Shown here piece after piece: positions 1 through 7,983 of a stretch of DNA of 64,000 nt. Location of the stretch: contig NZ_KB899378.1 in NCBI RefSeq assembly GCF_000378185.1, forward strand, positions 1 to 64,000. Reading direction: 5' to 3'. This DNA is from Salinimonas chungwhensis DSM 16280. GTDB taxonomy: Bacteria > Pseudomonadota > Gammaproteobacteria > Enterobacterales > Alteromonadaceae. Under the pieces are notes generated by a model. That model saw only the letters and a program-made list of their open reading frames with translations, searched no databases and had not been told where the DNA came from. A program made the translations under genes and the position numbers. Numbering within the stretch: position 1 is the first letter of the stretch; each line of letters begins with the position of its first letter.

Positions 1-180
1 CTTCACCTGAGCGACTTCCGGCAAATAGTGGCTATCCCGAATTCGATTACGATTTACTTCTCTACTGATGGTGCTGTGGCTCACGTTCAGACGCTTTCCT
101 ATCTTCCGATAACTGAAACCCTCGCGTAAGTAGGCCTCGATCTGGTATCGTTGTCCCTCGATCAACTGCTTGTAACTCAT
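1..180 (-). CDS. IS30-family transposase, N-terminal fragment (runs off the window)
   Basis: The first 60 codons of a transposase read leftward and leave the window, so the DDE catalytic domain cannot be seen. The visible part has the N-terminal helix-turn-helix typical of IS30-family enzymes: it opens MSYKQLIEGQRYQIEAYL, then has YRKIGKRLNVSHSTISREV followed by N-R-N. In the family this domain binds the terminal inverted repeats. The ATG at 180-178 fits the usual start of the family. About 100 bp of non-coding IS end follow between this start and the interrupted gene at 270-1097. Family assignment is confident; whether the element is intact cannot be judged. Confidence 0.88.
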   Translation of the reverse strand, partial: MSYKQLIEGQRYQIEAYLREGFSYRKIGKRLNVSHSTISREVNRNRIRDSHYLPEVAQVK

Positions 181-283
181 GGTAACTACTCTTGTTTTTT
201 GGCGATTACAGAGTACCACCAACAGGCAGTTGATCTCTCCTCACCGTTTAACCATGAGTGGTGCACTTATTATCTGAATTCGG
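1..283 (-). mobile_element. Right part of an IS30-family insertion sequence
   Basis: The transposase fragment plus about 100 bp up to roughly position 277-283 form one end of an insertion sequence. The segment around 255-283 (GTGCACTTATTATCTGAATT) looks like a terminal inverted repeat, inferred from its position and its junction with the truncated reading frame at 270. The exact boundary and the target duplication cannot be fixed because the left end is outside the window. Confidence 0.6.
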
Positions 284-1097
284 GTATACATACATAAGAA
301 GAAGAAGTCATATCTAGGTAACGTATATTCTTAAATGACTCTTCAAATTTAAGTACACAAGCGGGATTGAAAAACTTTGCTGTTTCTACAGGATTGGAGC
401 ACCTTATCTTAAACTTTTTGTTAAACTCTTTGCTCGCCGAATCCCATTTTTCTTTGAACTGACTTCTCGTATTAATAGTCATCAAAGGCAAAGATGGCAT
501 ATGGCTAAGGACACCATATTCATAATGCGTAGTTCTTCTTTCGGTGGTTGTTTTGTTTCCGTCTGAATCTTCGTCCTCTTCCTCTGTAACATCTACGTAC
601 TTGAATTCAAACAATTGGAAGAATGCTCCGTCTTGTGTCTTTCCGTCGTACAAGGCTGTAATCTCCTGGCTTTCATCGCCAGCTCTAAACACGCGGAATT
701 GTCTTTTTAAATCTTTCCATAATTCTCGTCCGTTAAAAGCTTCATTAGGAACTAAATTATTTGCTAAAGCTAAAGCCGTATGCCCTAGGTTTCTTCCCAC
801 GTTTTTTACTTGCTTTTTCTTTGATAAAAACGCAAAAACACTACCTATGAATACTATAAATGAAGCACCTGCAAGCATAAGCCCTTCATCAGAGGACGAA
901 TTCGCATAAATAATTAGGGTAAGGAAAAAGGAGATAAATAATAGATATATAACAAACGGTTGTTGAAAGGTATACGAACCTGATTTGGAATATTCTTTTA
1001 TTTCTTCCACAATACTCGGTATATCATCCCTGGACTTTGCAGATATTCGCAAGTCTTCCAGTTTTGCTAGATGCGTTTTCAAAGCTTCATTGCTCAT
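270..1097 (-). pseudogene. DUF3137-like membrane protein, 3' end cut off by the IS30 element
   Basis: The protein has 275 residues in the present frame. A soluble N-terminal stretch is followed by two hydrophobic helices (about residues 48-64 and 72-90, separated by a short Ser/Asp/Glu loop), then a cytoplasmic domain. The segment EFNKKFKIRCSNPVETAKFF resembles the conserved FNKxFxVxxxDPVEARxxLTP region of DUF3137 proteins, whose function is unknown. A good AAGGA ribosome site lies six bases before the ATG. The last residues (PEFR) are read from sequence that appears to belong to the insertion sequence, so the natural C-terminus is missing. It may still make a truncated protein. It is unlike the surrounding core genes and may be island cargo together with the integrase. 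Confidence 0.65.
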
Positions 1098-1194
1098 ACT
1101 ACTTCCTTGTTCTTGTTAGCGCTGGTAAAAATCTAGTTTTTCTCTACGCACTTTATTATTTTCGACGAAGATTACAGATTTTTATATAAGGTGT

Positions 1195-1263
1195 CTAGTG
1201 CCCGAAGCTGACAAAATTGATCACGAAAACGTGCTATTTTCTAACGTTACTTTCGGGCACTAG
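1195..1263. repeat. 12-bp perfect inverted repeat just past the integrase stop
   Basis: CTAGTGCCCGAA (1195-1206) is repeated in inverted form as TTCGGGCACTAG (1252-1263), with 45 bp between. A smaller hairpin (CACGAAAACGTG) sits inside. The right arm ends eight bases from the integrase stop codon. It could be a transcription terminator, but the wide spacing and lack of a T-run fit a recombination or protein-binding site better. Confidence 0.6.
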
Positions 1264-1271
1264 CAGCTATG

Positions 1272-2459
1272 TTAATTTACATCGAGATTGTCAAACGCTC
1301 CGACAATTGAGTTTCTAACTTGGTCGATATTGGCATATGCATAAACCATTGTATGCTTTAACGATGTATGGCAAAGAGCCTTCGAAACCACACTAACATC
1401 AGCCCCCGATTGAATTTGCCAAGTAGCAAATGTTCTTCGGAGGTCGTGTGGTCTGGGGCGAATATTAGGGTTATCATGATACAGGCCTGCTCGTTTAATC
1501 GCCGCCTTCCACACCGAATCGCCACCTGTTATGTAGCCGTATTTTGATTTCTGCTTGGATGGAAACACAAAATGGTTACCTGAATAGGCTTTTTGACGTC
1601 TTCGTAGAAGAGAAACTGCCAGCGGGTGAAGCGGAATTTCGTAAATCTGATTGGTTTTTGTCCGAGTCGCAGGTATCAACCAAACAGCGTTACTTAAGTT
1701 GATATCTTTCCATTCCATAGTCTTCACATTTGTCAGCCTAGCACCAGTGAAAAGAGCCATACGATATATATCAGCTACGTCTTGATTTGAGGCGTGTTCC
1801 AATGCTTTCATCAACTGTCCAGCCTCTTGATGAGTAAGATATCGGCTTCTCGTTACACCTGGCATCTTTTTAATACGCTCAAATGGATTAAGTATTAATC
1901 CTGCATCTTCAAAGTCGATGACATAATTACACGCTGCTTTTAACACTGATACTGCTTTGTTGTGAGCGCAATATCCCTTATCTTCGAGTTCTCGGAAGAA
2001 CGAACGAACTTCTTTTCTATCCAGCTGTGCAACAACACGATGGCCGAGACTGGCTTTGACATGAAGATTATACGCAACTTCAAAACCATGTTTTCTGCCA
2101 GCAACCGTTCCTCTATGTTTAAGTTCATTCTCTCGATACAACTCAAACATACAGTTAACAGTAAGACTTTTAAGACTGCTCGGTACTGAAACGCCTTTTT
2201 GGCTCTCGTTTTTGAATCCAGAATGCTGACTATCTGCAATTAACCTTGCTGTTGCTAAACTCATGGTCGAAGCATCGCCTATCTTCCGCTTTAGGTCTTT
2301 CCCATTCTTTTTTGCTCTGTAGTAAAAACTTTTAGAGCCGCTGGGCCGCACAACAAATTTCAAATAGGTTCTGTGCTTGTCGCGAAAAATTTGGCTCGAT
2401 GACTTCGGCTTGATATCACCTAAAAATTTATCGGTTAGGTTCTTAATTATTTCTGGCAT
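1272..2459 (-). CDS. Tyrosine recombinase (phage/island-type integrase)
   Basis: This is a site-specific recombinase that would integrate or excise a genomic island. The 395-residue length matches island integrases with an N-terminal arm-binding domain (DUF4102-like; residues about 10-80, including SKSFYYRAKKNGKDLKRKIG), a SAM-like core-binding domain and a C-terminal catalytic domain. Catalytic residues are visible: R241 (TGARLTN), K268 (RTKTNQIYEIPL), H338 and R341 (HDLRRTFATW), H364 (ALCHTSL) and nucleophile Y373 (MVYAYA). The set is complete, so activity is plausible. The ATG at 2459 is preferred because AAAGG lies six bases upstream; a GTG six codons earlier is possible. No tRNA gene adjoins it. 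Confidence 0.92.
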   Translation of the reverse strand: MPEIIKNLTDKFLGDIKPKSSSQIFRDKHRTYLKFVVRPSGSKSFYYRAKKNGKDLKRKIGDASTMSLATARLIADSQHSGFKNESQKGVSVPSSLKSLTVNCMFELYRENELKHRGTVAGRKHGFEVAYNLHVKASLGHRVVAQLDRKEVRSFFRELEDKGYCAHNKAVSVLKAACNYVIDFEDAGLILNPFERIKKMPGVTRSRYLTHQEAGQLMKALEHASNQDVADIYRMALFTGARLTNVKTMEWKDINLSNAVWLIPATRTKTNQIYEIPLHPLAVSLLRRRQKAYSGNHFVFPSKQKSKYGYITGGDSVWKAAIKRAGLYHDNPNIRPRPHDLRRTFATWQIQSGADVSVVSKALCHTSLKHTMVYAYANIDQVRNSIVGAFDNLDVN

Positions 2460-2537
2460 GTTCCACCTTTGTTCCACTTCGATTATTTAAATTAAGGTGG
2501 AACAGAGTGGAATAAAGACTGATAAAACGGAGGTTCG

Positions 2538-2599
2538 GGTGGCCCTCACCCCATTAAAAATGCCTAAAGGGACGTACTTCTAAGAAGGGTGGGGCCACC
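2538..2599. repeat. GC-rich inverted repeat upstream of the integrase
   Basis: GGTGGCCCTCACCCC (2538-2552) pairs with GGGTGGGGCCACC (2587-2599) with one bulge, and CTTTTTCC follows on the plus strand. No plus-strand gene precedes it, so it is not an ordinary gene terminator. It may be part of the attachment site, a structured leader or the end of a small RNA. Confidence 0.45.
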
Positions 2600-2645
2600 A
2601 CTTTTTCCTACGCTTCAACGATAGTTACTACTAATCTGATTTGGT

Positions 2646-2700
2646 GGGTGCTGTGGCAAATATGACTCATAATCAGAGCAGTATATTGCCATTAACACCC
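2646..2700. repeat. Interrupted inverted repeat between integrase and porin gene
   Basis: GGGTG (2646-2650) and TGGCAA (2654-2659) are mirrored by TTGCCA (2686-2691) and CACCC (2696-2700). It lies 25 bp beyond the 3' end of the mipA-like gene and may act as its terminator stem or as part of an attachment site. There is no T-run in either direction. Confidence 0.4.
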
Positions 2701-2724
2701 GATTGTCGTGAATTGCTTATTCTG

Positions 2725-3633
2725 TTACCAATTCGCTTTGGCTTCGCTCTGGTAGCCGCGCCAGACAAATCCTACCCCAAGGCTGTACGTAATGTCTTTT
2801 TCGTACAATGGGCTGTCTTCATTTGCCGAACCGCCGTTAAACTGCATGGATGCGCCAAAAAAGCCGCGCAGGTTGTCAATAATTGGAAAAGCCAAGCTGG
2901 CAGAGATTTCAGCGCCCAGGTAGCCGCCCGTCGCGTTGTAAGCTGACCTGAAATCAGTCTGGTATTCTGGCGCAACCTGGTAAAAATAATCGTGTAACTT
3001 TTCGGTTGCCCAGGTCATGCGAGCAGCAAGAGTAAAGCCAGTGTCGGGGGTAAATACACCGCGCTGTTGATATCTTAATGTCGGTTCAAAAACATACCCT
3101 CTGGCATCTATTCCACCGAAATCCGAAGACAATACGGCCCTTGTCTGCATTTGTGCATTCAGGCGTGCGTTACCACCAGCGTCAAAGGAAAATTCCTTTA
3201 TTTTGTAGATTAACTGTGGACCTACCTCAAATAAGTACTCCAGTTCAGGCATCCCTTCGCGCACCGTATCATCGTCGCTATCTGCGGCAAAAGCACCACT
3301 GAAACTGACATCAAGTTCAAGGGTGTTATTTTCAACAAAAACGGCTCTTGCGCCGCCTTGGCCGCCCACGCGGAAGATATCCCCTCGATATATTGCATAT
3401 GGTAAGGCTAAGGCCACCACATTTCGCTCGCCTGATGCAGGATAATTGGGCACTTCAATTGCACCGCCCCCTACCCCCACTTCCCAGAGCGGCTGCCGTT
3501 CGTTCAAAGCTTCAAACCCGGTTAAGTTACGATTGGGAGACGTATCAGTTGTCGCCTCTTCCGTTTGCGCAAGACCGGCGTGGCTTAGCACCATCAATGC
3601 GGTAAACAGCAAGGTTTCATTAAGGTATTTCAA
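2725..3633 (-). CDS. MipA/OmpV-family outer membrane protein
   Basis: This is a 302-residue outer membrane beta-barrel of the MipA/OmpV family. Members are scaffold or porin-like proteins, some linked to peptidoglycan enzymes or antibiotic resistance. A signal peptide is clear (hydrophobic LLFTALMVLSHAGLA followed by Q). The mature protein begins with the family's WEVGVGGGAIEVPNYPAS segment, continues in alternating beta-strand patterns and ends with an aromatic residue (W), as expected for BAM insertion. The start is a TTG with AAAGG eight bases upstream. It stands alone, next to the integrase, and is probably the first core gene beyond the mobile region. Confidence 0.88.
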   Translation of the reverse strand: MKYLNETLLFTALMVLSHAGLAQTEEATTDTSPNRNLTGFEALNERQPLWEVGVGGGAIEVPNYPASGERNVVALALPYAIYRGDIFRVGGQGGARAVFVENNTLELDVSFSGAFAADSDDDTVREGMPELEYLFEVGPQLIYKIKEFSFDAGGNARLNAQMQTRAVLSSDFGGIDARGYVFEPTLRYQQRGVFTPDTGFTLAARMTWATEKLHDYFYQVAPEYQTDFRSAYNATGGYLGAEISASLAFPIIDNLRGFFGASMQFNGGSANEDSPLYEKDITYSLGVGFVWRGYQSEAKANW

Positions 3634-3838
3634 TACTTTGGCCTTTGCGGGAACACCATAAAAAATCGAGTGTAACGGGAACGTCTCACGATTAACAGTT
3701 AACCAATAGTGGGTTGCACAAACGTACTCGCCTGCCGCGCAGGAACGGGACGCAAAACCGGTTTTATAGTTTGATTCGCGCTAGTGACTAAAAGCTATTA
3801 AACACCAGGTAGAAACAAAAAAGAGCTTTTTCGCCTCG

Positions 3839-5047
3839 TTATCCAAAGGGATCCTCAATCGACTTGCAGGGTTTGGTAAACCAGCGAGGGCCTGTGTCAG
3901 TCATATAAAAATGATCTTCAAGTCGAACACCAAACTCACCCGGAACCACAATCATTGGTTCATTGCTAAAGCACATCCCCTTAGCCAGCTGTTGCGGATT
4001 ATCTTTTACCAAGTACGGCCATTCGTGAATATCCATGCCAATGCCGTGACCCGTTCTGTGCGGCAGACCCGGCAACTGGTAGTCTGGCCCCAGCGCATCT
4101 TGTTCCAGACTCAGCCGGGCGGCGGCATCTACATCGCCACACGTAGAACCAATTTTTGCCGCTTCAAAGGCTGCGATTTGTGCGCGTTTTTCACTTTCCC
4201 ATATCGCTTTTTGTTTGTCTGTCGCCTGACCATAGCAGTAGGTGCGGGTAATATCTGAAAGGTAACCGTGAAGCCGGCAGCCAGTATCTATCAGCACCAA
4301 ATCATCGGCTTGCAGCACCTGCGGATCCTTTACCCCATGCGGATAAGATGTTGCCTGGTCAAATAAAACAATACAGAAAAAACTGCCGCTGCTCCCAACC
4401 TTTTGATGAGCTCGATTAATAAACGCTTCCACTTCGCTCGTTGTTATCCCCTCACACAGCATACTGGCTGTGGCTTTATGCACGGCAAGTGTCATATCCA
4501 TTGCACGTTGAATCAGCGCAATTTCAGCAGCCGATTTATACATACGACAGTGTGCGGTTACCTCGCTGCCGTTGATAAAGCGGGTGTTACTTAAGGCTTT
4601 GTTAAATCCATCAACCATGAAGAACGCGGTCGACTCGTCAAGCGCAATTTTATTGCCACCTGCTTTATCAATACGCTCAAGTAAGCAGGCAAAAAGTGCA
4701 TAGGGGCTCTCATGCTCCTGCCATCCGACTATATCGCCCGCGGTAATTTTGCGCTCATTCAGTGAGTCAATTTCAAACGTGGGGGCAATATAGACAACCT
4801 CGCCCGCAGCGGGCAGAATTGCGCCAACCAGCCGTTCGCTGGGATACCATTGCATACCAGTAAAATAGGTCATATTAGTGCCTGCATTTAGATACAACGC
4901 ACCAATATCATTTGCCTGCATATACACCTGCGCTTTGGCTATGCGGCTCTGGTACTCTGCCGCGTCAATAGGCGCGATATCTGTTGTCATGTCAATCAGA
5001 CTATCCAACGCCTCATCCGCTGTTTTACCACCAATACCTGTTGCCAT
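3839..5047 (-). CDS. M24-family metallopeptidase (Xaa-Pro aminopeptidase-like)
   Basis: This is a 402-residue cytoplasmic dipeptidase or aminopeptidase of the pita-bread fold. An N-terminal creatinase-like domain (residues about 28-165) precedes the catalytic domain. All five dinuclear metal ligands can be seen: D254 (LIDTG), D265 (SDITRTY), H334 (TGHGIG), E363 (SNEPM) and E377 (RLEDH). H237 (YPHG) is the usual substrate-binding histidine. An AGGTGA site lies seven bases upstream of the ATG. It is monocistronic; the closest assigned relatives are Xaa-Pro peptidases, but the substrate is not certain. There is no signal peptide. Confidence 0.9.
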   Translation of the reverse strand: MATGIGGKTADEALDSLIDMTTDIAPIDAAEYQSRIAKAQVYMQANDIGALYLNAGTNMTYFTGMQWYPSERLVGAILPAAGEVVYIAPTFEIDSLNERKITAGDIVGWQEHESPYALFACLLERIDKAGGNKIALDESTAFFMVDGFNKALSNTRFINGSEVTAHCRMYKSAAEIALIQRAMDMTLAVHKATASMLCEGITTSEVEAFINRAHQKVGSSGSFFCIVLFDQATSYPHGVKDPQVLQADDLVLIDTGCRLHGYLSDITRTYCYGQATDKQKAIWESEKRAQIAAFEAAKIGSTCGDVDAAARLSLEQDALGPDYQLPGLPHRTGHGIGMDIHEWPYLVKDNPQQLAKGMCFSNEPMIVVPGEFGVRLEDHFYMTDTGPRWFTKPCKSIEDPFG

Positions 5048-5411
5048 AACATCACCTGAAGTTAACTAAAAAAAAGGCTCTCACGCTACAATAAACCCCG
5101 GCAAAATCGAACCGGACACGCCGTACTGTTAGTTCAAGCGCTAATATCCCACTGAGCACCTTCCTTTACCAGACCAAAGAGCGTCGCACCAATTACAAGT
5201 ACTGGCTTCCCTTGTTATGGCACTCTACGATGTACTTAGCTGCTACTTTTCTTGCCGTGTTAAACTTTCGCCCGAGCAAAACCTTCCGGTCTAGACAATG
5301 TATATTTTGAACTTTAAGAATTAGTGACAACACAACACTTTATTACGCACGGATAGCCGGTAGTTGTTTTAGTCTCTCATCTCTAATTTTTAGAGCGAAA
5401 TACTAAACACT
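5048..5411. other. Intergenic stretch with no gene seen
   Basis: No convincing reading frame, repeat or RNA is seen in these 364 bases. The part nearest 5412 becomes AT-rich, as in the small-peptide locus that follows. Confidence 0.5.
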
Positions 5412-5609
5412 TCACAACCTGACAAACAGCTTCCCGTATATACTGAATAACAGCATGCTAGTAATAAACATTAAAGCCATCCCAATAGCATCAACAGGAA
5501 CTGACAACGTTAATAGTGAAACCTCTACAGCTGAAAATGCTACTGGGAGGCCGATAGCAATAAGTTTTTTTGAAATAACCATATTCATTGCACGCTTGAT
5601 TATGTTCAA
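5412..5609 (-). CDS. Small hydrophobic protein, candidate immunity protein
   Basis: This 65-residue protein has two predicted membrane helices (about residues 14-35 and 40-58) and a basic N-terminus. It starts 13 bases after the end of a broken double-glycine-leader peptide gene and would be co-transcribed with it. In class II bacteriocin loci this slot usually holds the immunity gene, and such proteins are small, basic and membrane-bound. Function is inferred from size, topology and position only. A second in-frame ATG lies at residue 8. Confidence 0.5.
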   Translation of the reverse strand: MNIIKRAMNMVISKKLIAIGLPVAFSAVEVSLLTLSVPVDAIGMALMFITSMLLFSIYGKLFVRL

Positions 5610-5622
5610 GTGTTTTTATTTG

Positions 5623-5829
5623 TTATGGGATTGCGTAGCGGATAGCCATGCCTGAACTAAAAATTGACGCGCCAGGCAGTATACCCACACCCAATGGCGT
5701 GAACATCGCGGCTCCCGCCAGACTCATGGCTAGAAAACCACCCGCAGACGCTACCGATACGGCATAGCCCATTTCGTTTTAGACGCCAGCACTGACTTGC
5801 TCAATATCTCTTAACAGTAATGTTTGCAT
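5623..5829 (-). pseudogene. Bacteriocin-like precursor with leader, interrupted by TAA
   Basis: The reading frame from the ATG at 5829 gives MQTLLLRDIEQVSAGV, then a TAA at 5779-5781, then 51 further residues in the same frame to a stop at 5623. The first part is a close match to a double-glycine-type secretion leader (hydrophobic positions, acidic Asp/Glu, then I-E-Q-V-S), though it ends in Ala-Gly, not Gly-Gly. The part after the stop is Gly/Ala/Ser-rich and hydrophobic (for example GYAVSVASAGGFLAMSLAG), as in mature class II bacteriocins. AAGGA lies nine bases upstream of the ATG. One substitution would restore a 68-residue precursor, so it is called a pseudogene. A small membrane protein gene follows directly. 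Confidence 0.55.
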
Positions 5830-6306
5830 GAAAATAATTCCTTTTAGCTGCTTAAATACACGTTTATCGTGTCTGATAATTATGACTTATCGTCAGTTTT
5901 TGAAAGCTGATCATAGGAATAGAATTGAAAACGAAATTTACATACCGCCGTTCAGCACACATATTCTGTAATATCGTCAGCGCTACCCCCATGAAACATG
6001 CTTACATGCTTTTACAAACCCAATCCTTAGTGCAGCCTGCTTGAATTTGCTAAGCTGGTACAACTTAACAGGTTTTTGTATTAAAACGACGGGCCAGGGA
6101 ATTACTAGCTTATGACCGATTGTATTTAGACCGGTTTGCGATCTTGTTAGATAAACATATGAAGGAAACGCGTAGCCTGTTCGTCTTCCGGTCGAACCAG
6201 ATGTAAGGCATCTGTGGTTTTTGCGAAGATACTGATAAAAACATTAGCCCTTATTGGGGGGCTTTGTGCCGCTATGCCTGACTACCTATAACTTCAGCAA
6301 ACCGGT
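5830..6306. other. Intergenic stretch upstream of the small-peptide locus
   Basis: These 477 bases are partly AT-rich and should hold the promoter for the leftward peptide locus. I see no further GG-leader frame, RNA gene or strong terminator. Confidence 0.4.
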
Positions 6307-7431
6307 TTACTCTTTGTCATCTTTTGTCCGGGCTATAGCCACATCCTGTTTTACCTCCCGCGCGGCATCTTCTGTCACGAGGTTTTGGGTCAGCGCATGA
6401 CTTGCCGCTTCTGCGGCATCTTTAATAAACTTGAAAGGCACATCATAGTCTGCAAACTTTTCGGCCGCAGCAGTGATTTTTTTCGACCGCGAGGCGGGCT
6501 TTAAGTCACGAATATAGACGGCTGAAACTCTCTGCGGATGCGCTTTAACCACTTCTAGATACGCGTAAACATCATGTTGACCTGAATCACCTATCAACAC
6601 TACGTTCAGTTGCGGGTAGGTTTTCAAAATGGCCTCTATGCGGTCTTTTTTGTAACTTTCGTGACCACTTTTAAACCAGCGGTCTTCGCGAAGGCCAAAA
6701 TCTTTTAATAATACAGGGCCTTTGGGCAAGTCATGGATCGCAATAAACGCGGCAATAAGGTCGTAAATATTCCAGGGGCTGCTCGATACATAAAAGAAAG
6801 GATTACCGGCACTTCCCGATGCACCTTGTTGTAACGCGTTATAAAATTCTGAGGTACCCGGAAACAATTCACGGCTATGAGCATTATTTAGCAGTACCGT
6901 TTTTGTGTGCCGAAAAAAATTATTGGCTCCGGTACGCATGATAGTGTCGTCGACATCGCTGATCACGGCAAACTCGGCGCCATCAGCTGGTACAGATATT
7001 TCTGCAACACTGTGCTCTTCGGCTTTGGGTAACGCTGAATCGGCAGCCTCCAGTGTTAGCTCGGTCCAGGGCTGCTGCACATTTTCGGCAGTGGGCGTTT
7101 TCCACTGATAGTGAAAATAACCGTCAGCATCTGTGGTCACAGTGCGCACTTCTTCACCCAGCTTCAGGGTAATGTCCGTAAACGGAATTTCATCGCTTCG
7201 ATAACGACGTAGCATGTGTACCAGATTTTTCCAGCGACTATCATCAAGTCCTCCCTCAACGCCCTTTGCCTCTAGTAGCCTGCCGGCAACCCACAGTTCG
7301 CTTGTCGTCCCATAAGTCATATAAGGCTGCACAATCACCGGCGAGTAGCCATACCACCGCTTATAGCGATGCCTTAGCCTGTCTAAGCGCCTTTCCAGTC
7401 GATGAACCCATCGGCGAGCGGTACTTTGCAT
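6307..7431 (-). CDS. App1-type phosphatase (DUF2183, HAD-like)
   Basis: This 374-residue protein has a C-terminal App1 catalytic domain, named after yeast phosphatidate phosphatase App1. The HAD-type motif VISDVDDTIM carries the nucleophile D159 and the general acid D161. Later motifs are YVSSSPWNIYDL, the Lys-containing KSGHESYKKDRI and the metal-binding VVLIGDSGQHD. The first 150 residues form an arginine-rich start and a small beta-domain (ITLKLGEEVRTVTTDADGYF). There is no signal peptide. AAGGA lies five bases before the ATG. In bacteria the substrate is unknown; a lipid or other phosphomonoester is inferred from the yeast enzyme. It appears monocistronic. Confidence 0.85.
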   Translation of the reverse strand: MQSTARRWVHRLERRLDRLRHRYKRWYGYSPVIVQPYMTYGTTSELWVAGRLLEAKGVEGGLDDSRWKNLVHMLRRYRSDEIPFTDITLKLGEEVRTVTTDADGYFHYQWKTPTAENVQQPWTELTLEAADSALPKAEEHSVAEISVPADGAEFAVISDVDDTIMRTGANNFFRHTKTVLLNNAHSRELFPGTSEFYNALQQGASGSAGNPFFYVSSSPWNIYDLIAAFIAIHDLPKGPVLLKDFGLREDRWFKSGHESYKKDRIEAILKTYPQLNVVLIGDSGQHDVYAYLEVVKAHPQRVSAVYIRDLKPASRSKKITAAAEKFADYDVPFKFIKDAAEAASHALTQNLVTEDAAREVKQDVAIARTKDDKE

Positions 7432-7983
7432 ATTAATCCTTACCAGGTAAATGGCGAATGGTTGAATACAGTTAGCCTACGTTAGCAATACAGTCGAAAG
7501 ACTACTAAAACTGTCGATATTAATGGTAAATAGGAGCACCTGTTATCAAGCCTGCACTCACTTCTGCTAATTATAGACTTTGGTACACAGCAAGGGCCGT
7601 TTTAAAAAGCGATATCGTTAAGCTTGCTTGACAAATTTATGCTCAGTACCCCAACAGTGTTTTTTAACAAGAAACGGCTAATTAAGTGAGTGGACGATAC
7701 TGTTACCGACAGTAAAAGTTGCATACGCCATTGAACAAAGAACAGATGCGTTTAAAACAATAAACAACGCGTATCACCAAAGCCGGTATGTTCCTGGTTG
7801 TAAATTACCTGCACGTACAGTTATAAAATTGGGCCCGGCTTTCACAGCTGCACGAGTTTCCTGCGATCACTCTGCAATTAATGCCCGTATATATTCCAGC
7901 GAGTAAATCCGGATATATTTGCAATTCAGCAAGCCTGGAGCGCAAATACGCCACGCATTAGTAATAAAAAGGAATAGTCGTTA
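7432..7983. other. Intergenic stretch between divergent genes
   Basis: These 552 bases must hold the promoters of the leftward phosphatase and the rightward ADP-ribosylglycohydrolase genes. No gene, clear operator or RNA structure is recognised. Confidence 0.4.

Noticed and set aside
544..909. Plus-strand frame inside the DUF3137-like gene
   Set aside because: It is the antisense shadow of a better supported gene with a good ribosome site.
2520..2720. tRNA or tmRNA gene as island attachment site
   Set aside because: The inverted repeats cannot be folded into a cloverleaf and no CCA end or anticodon arm is seen.
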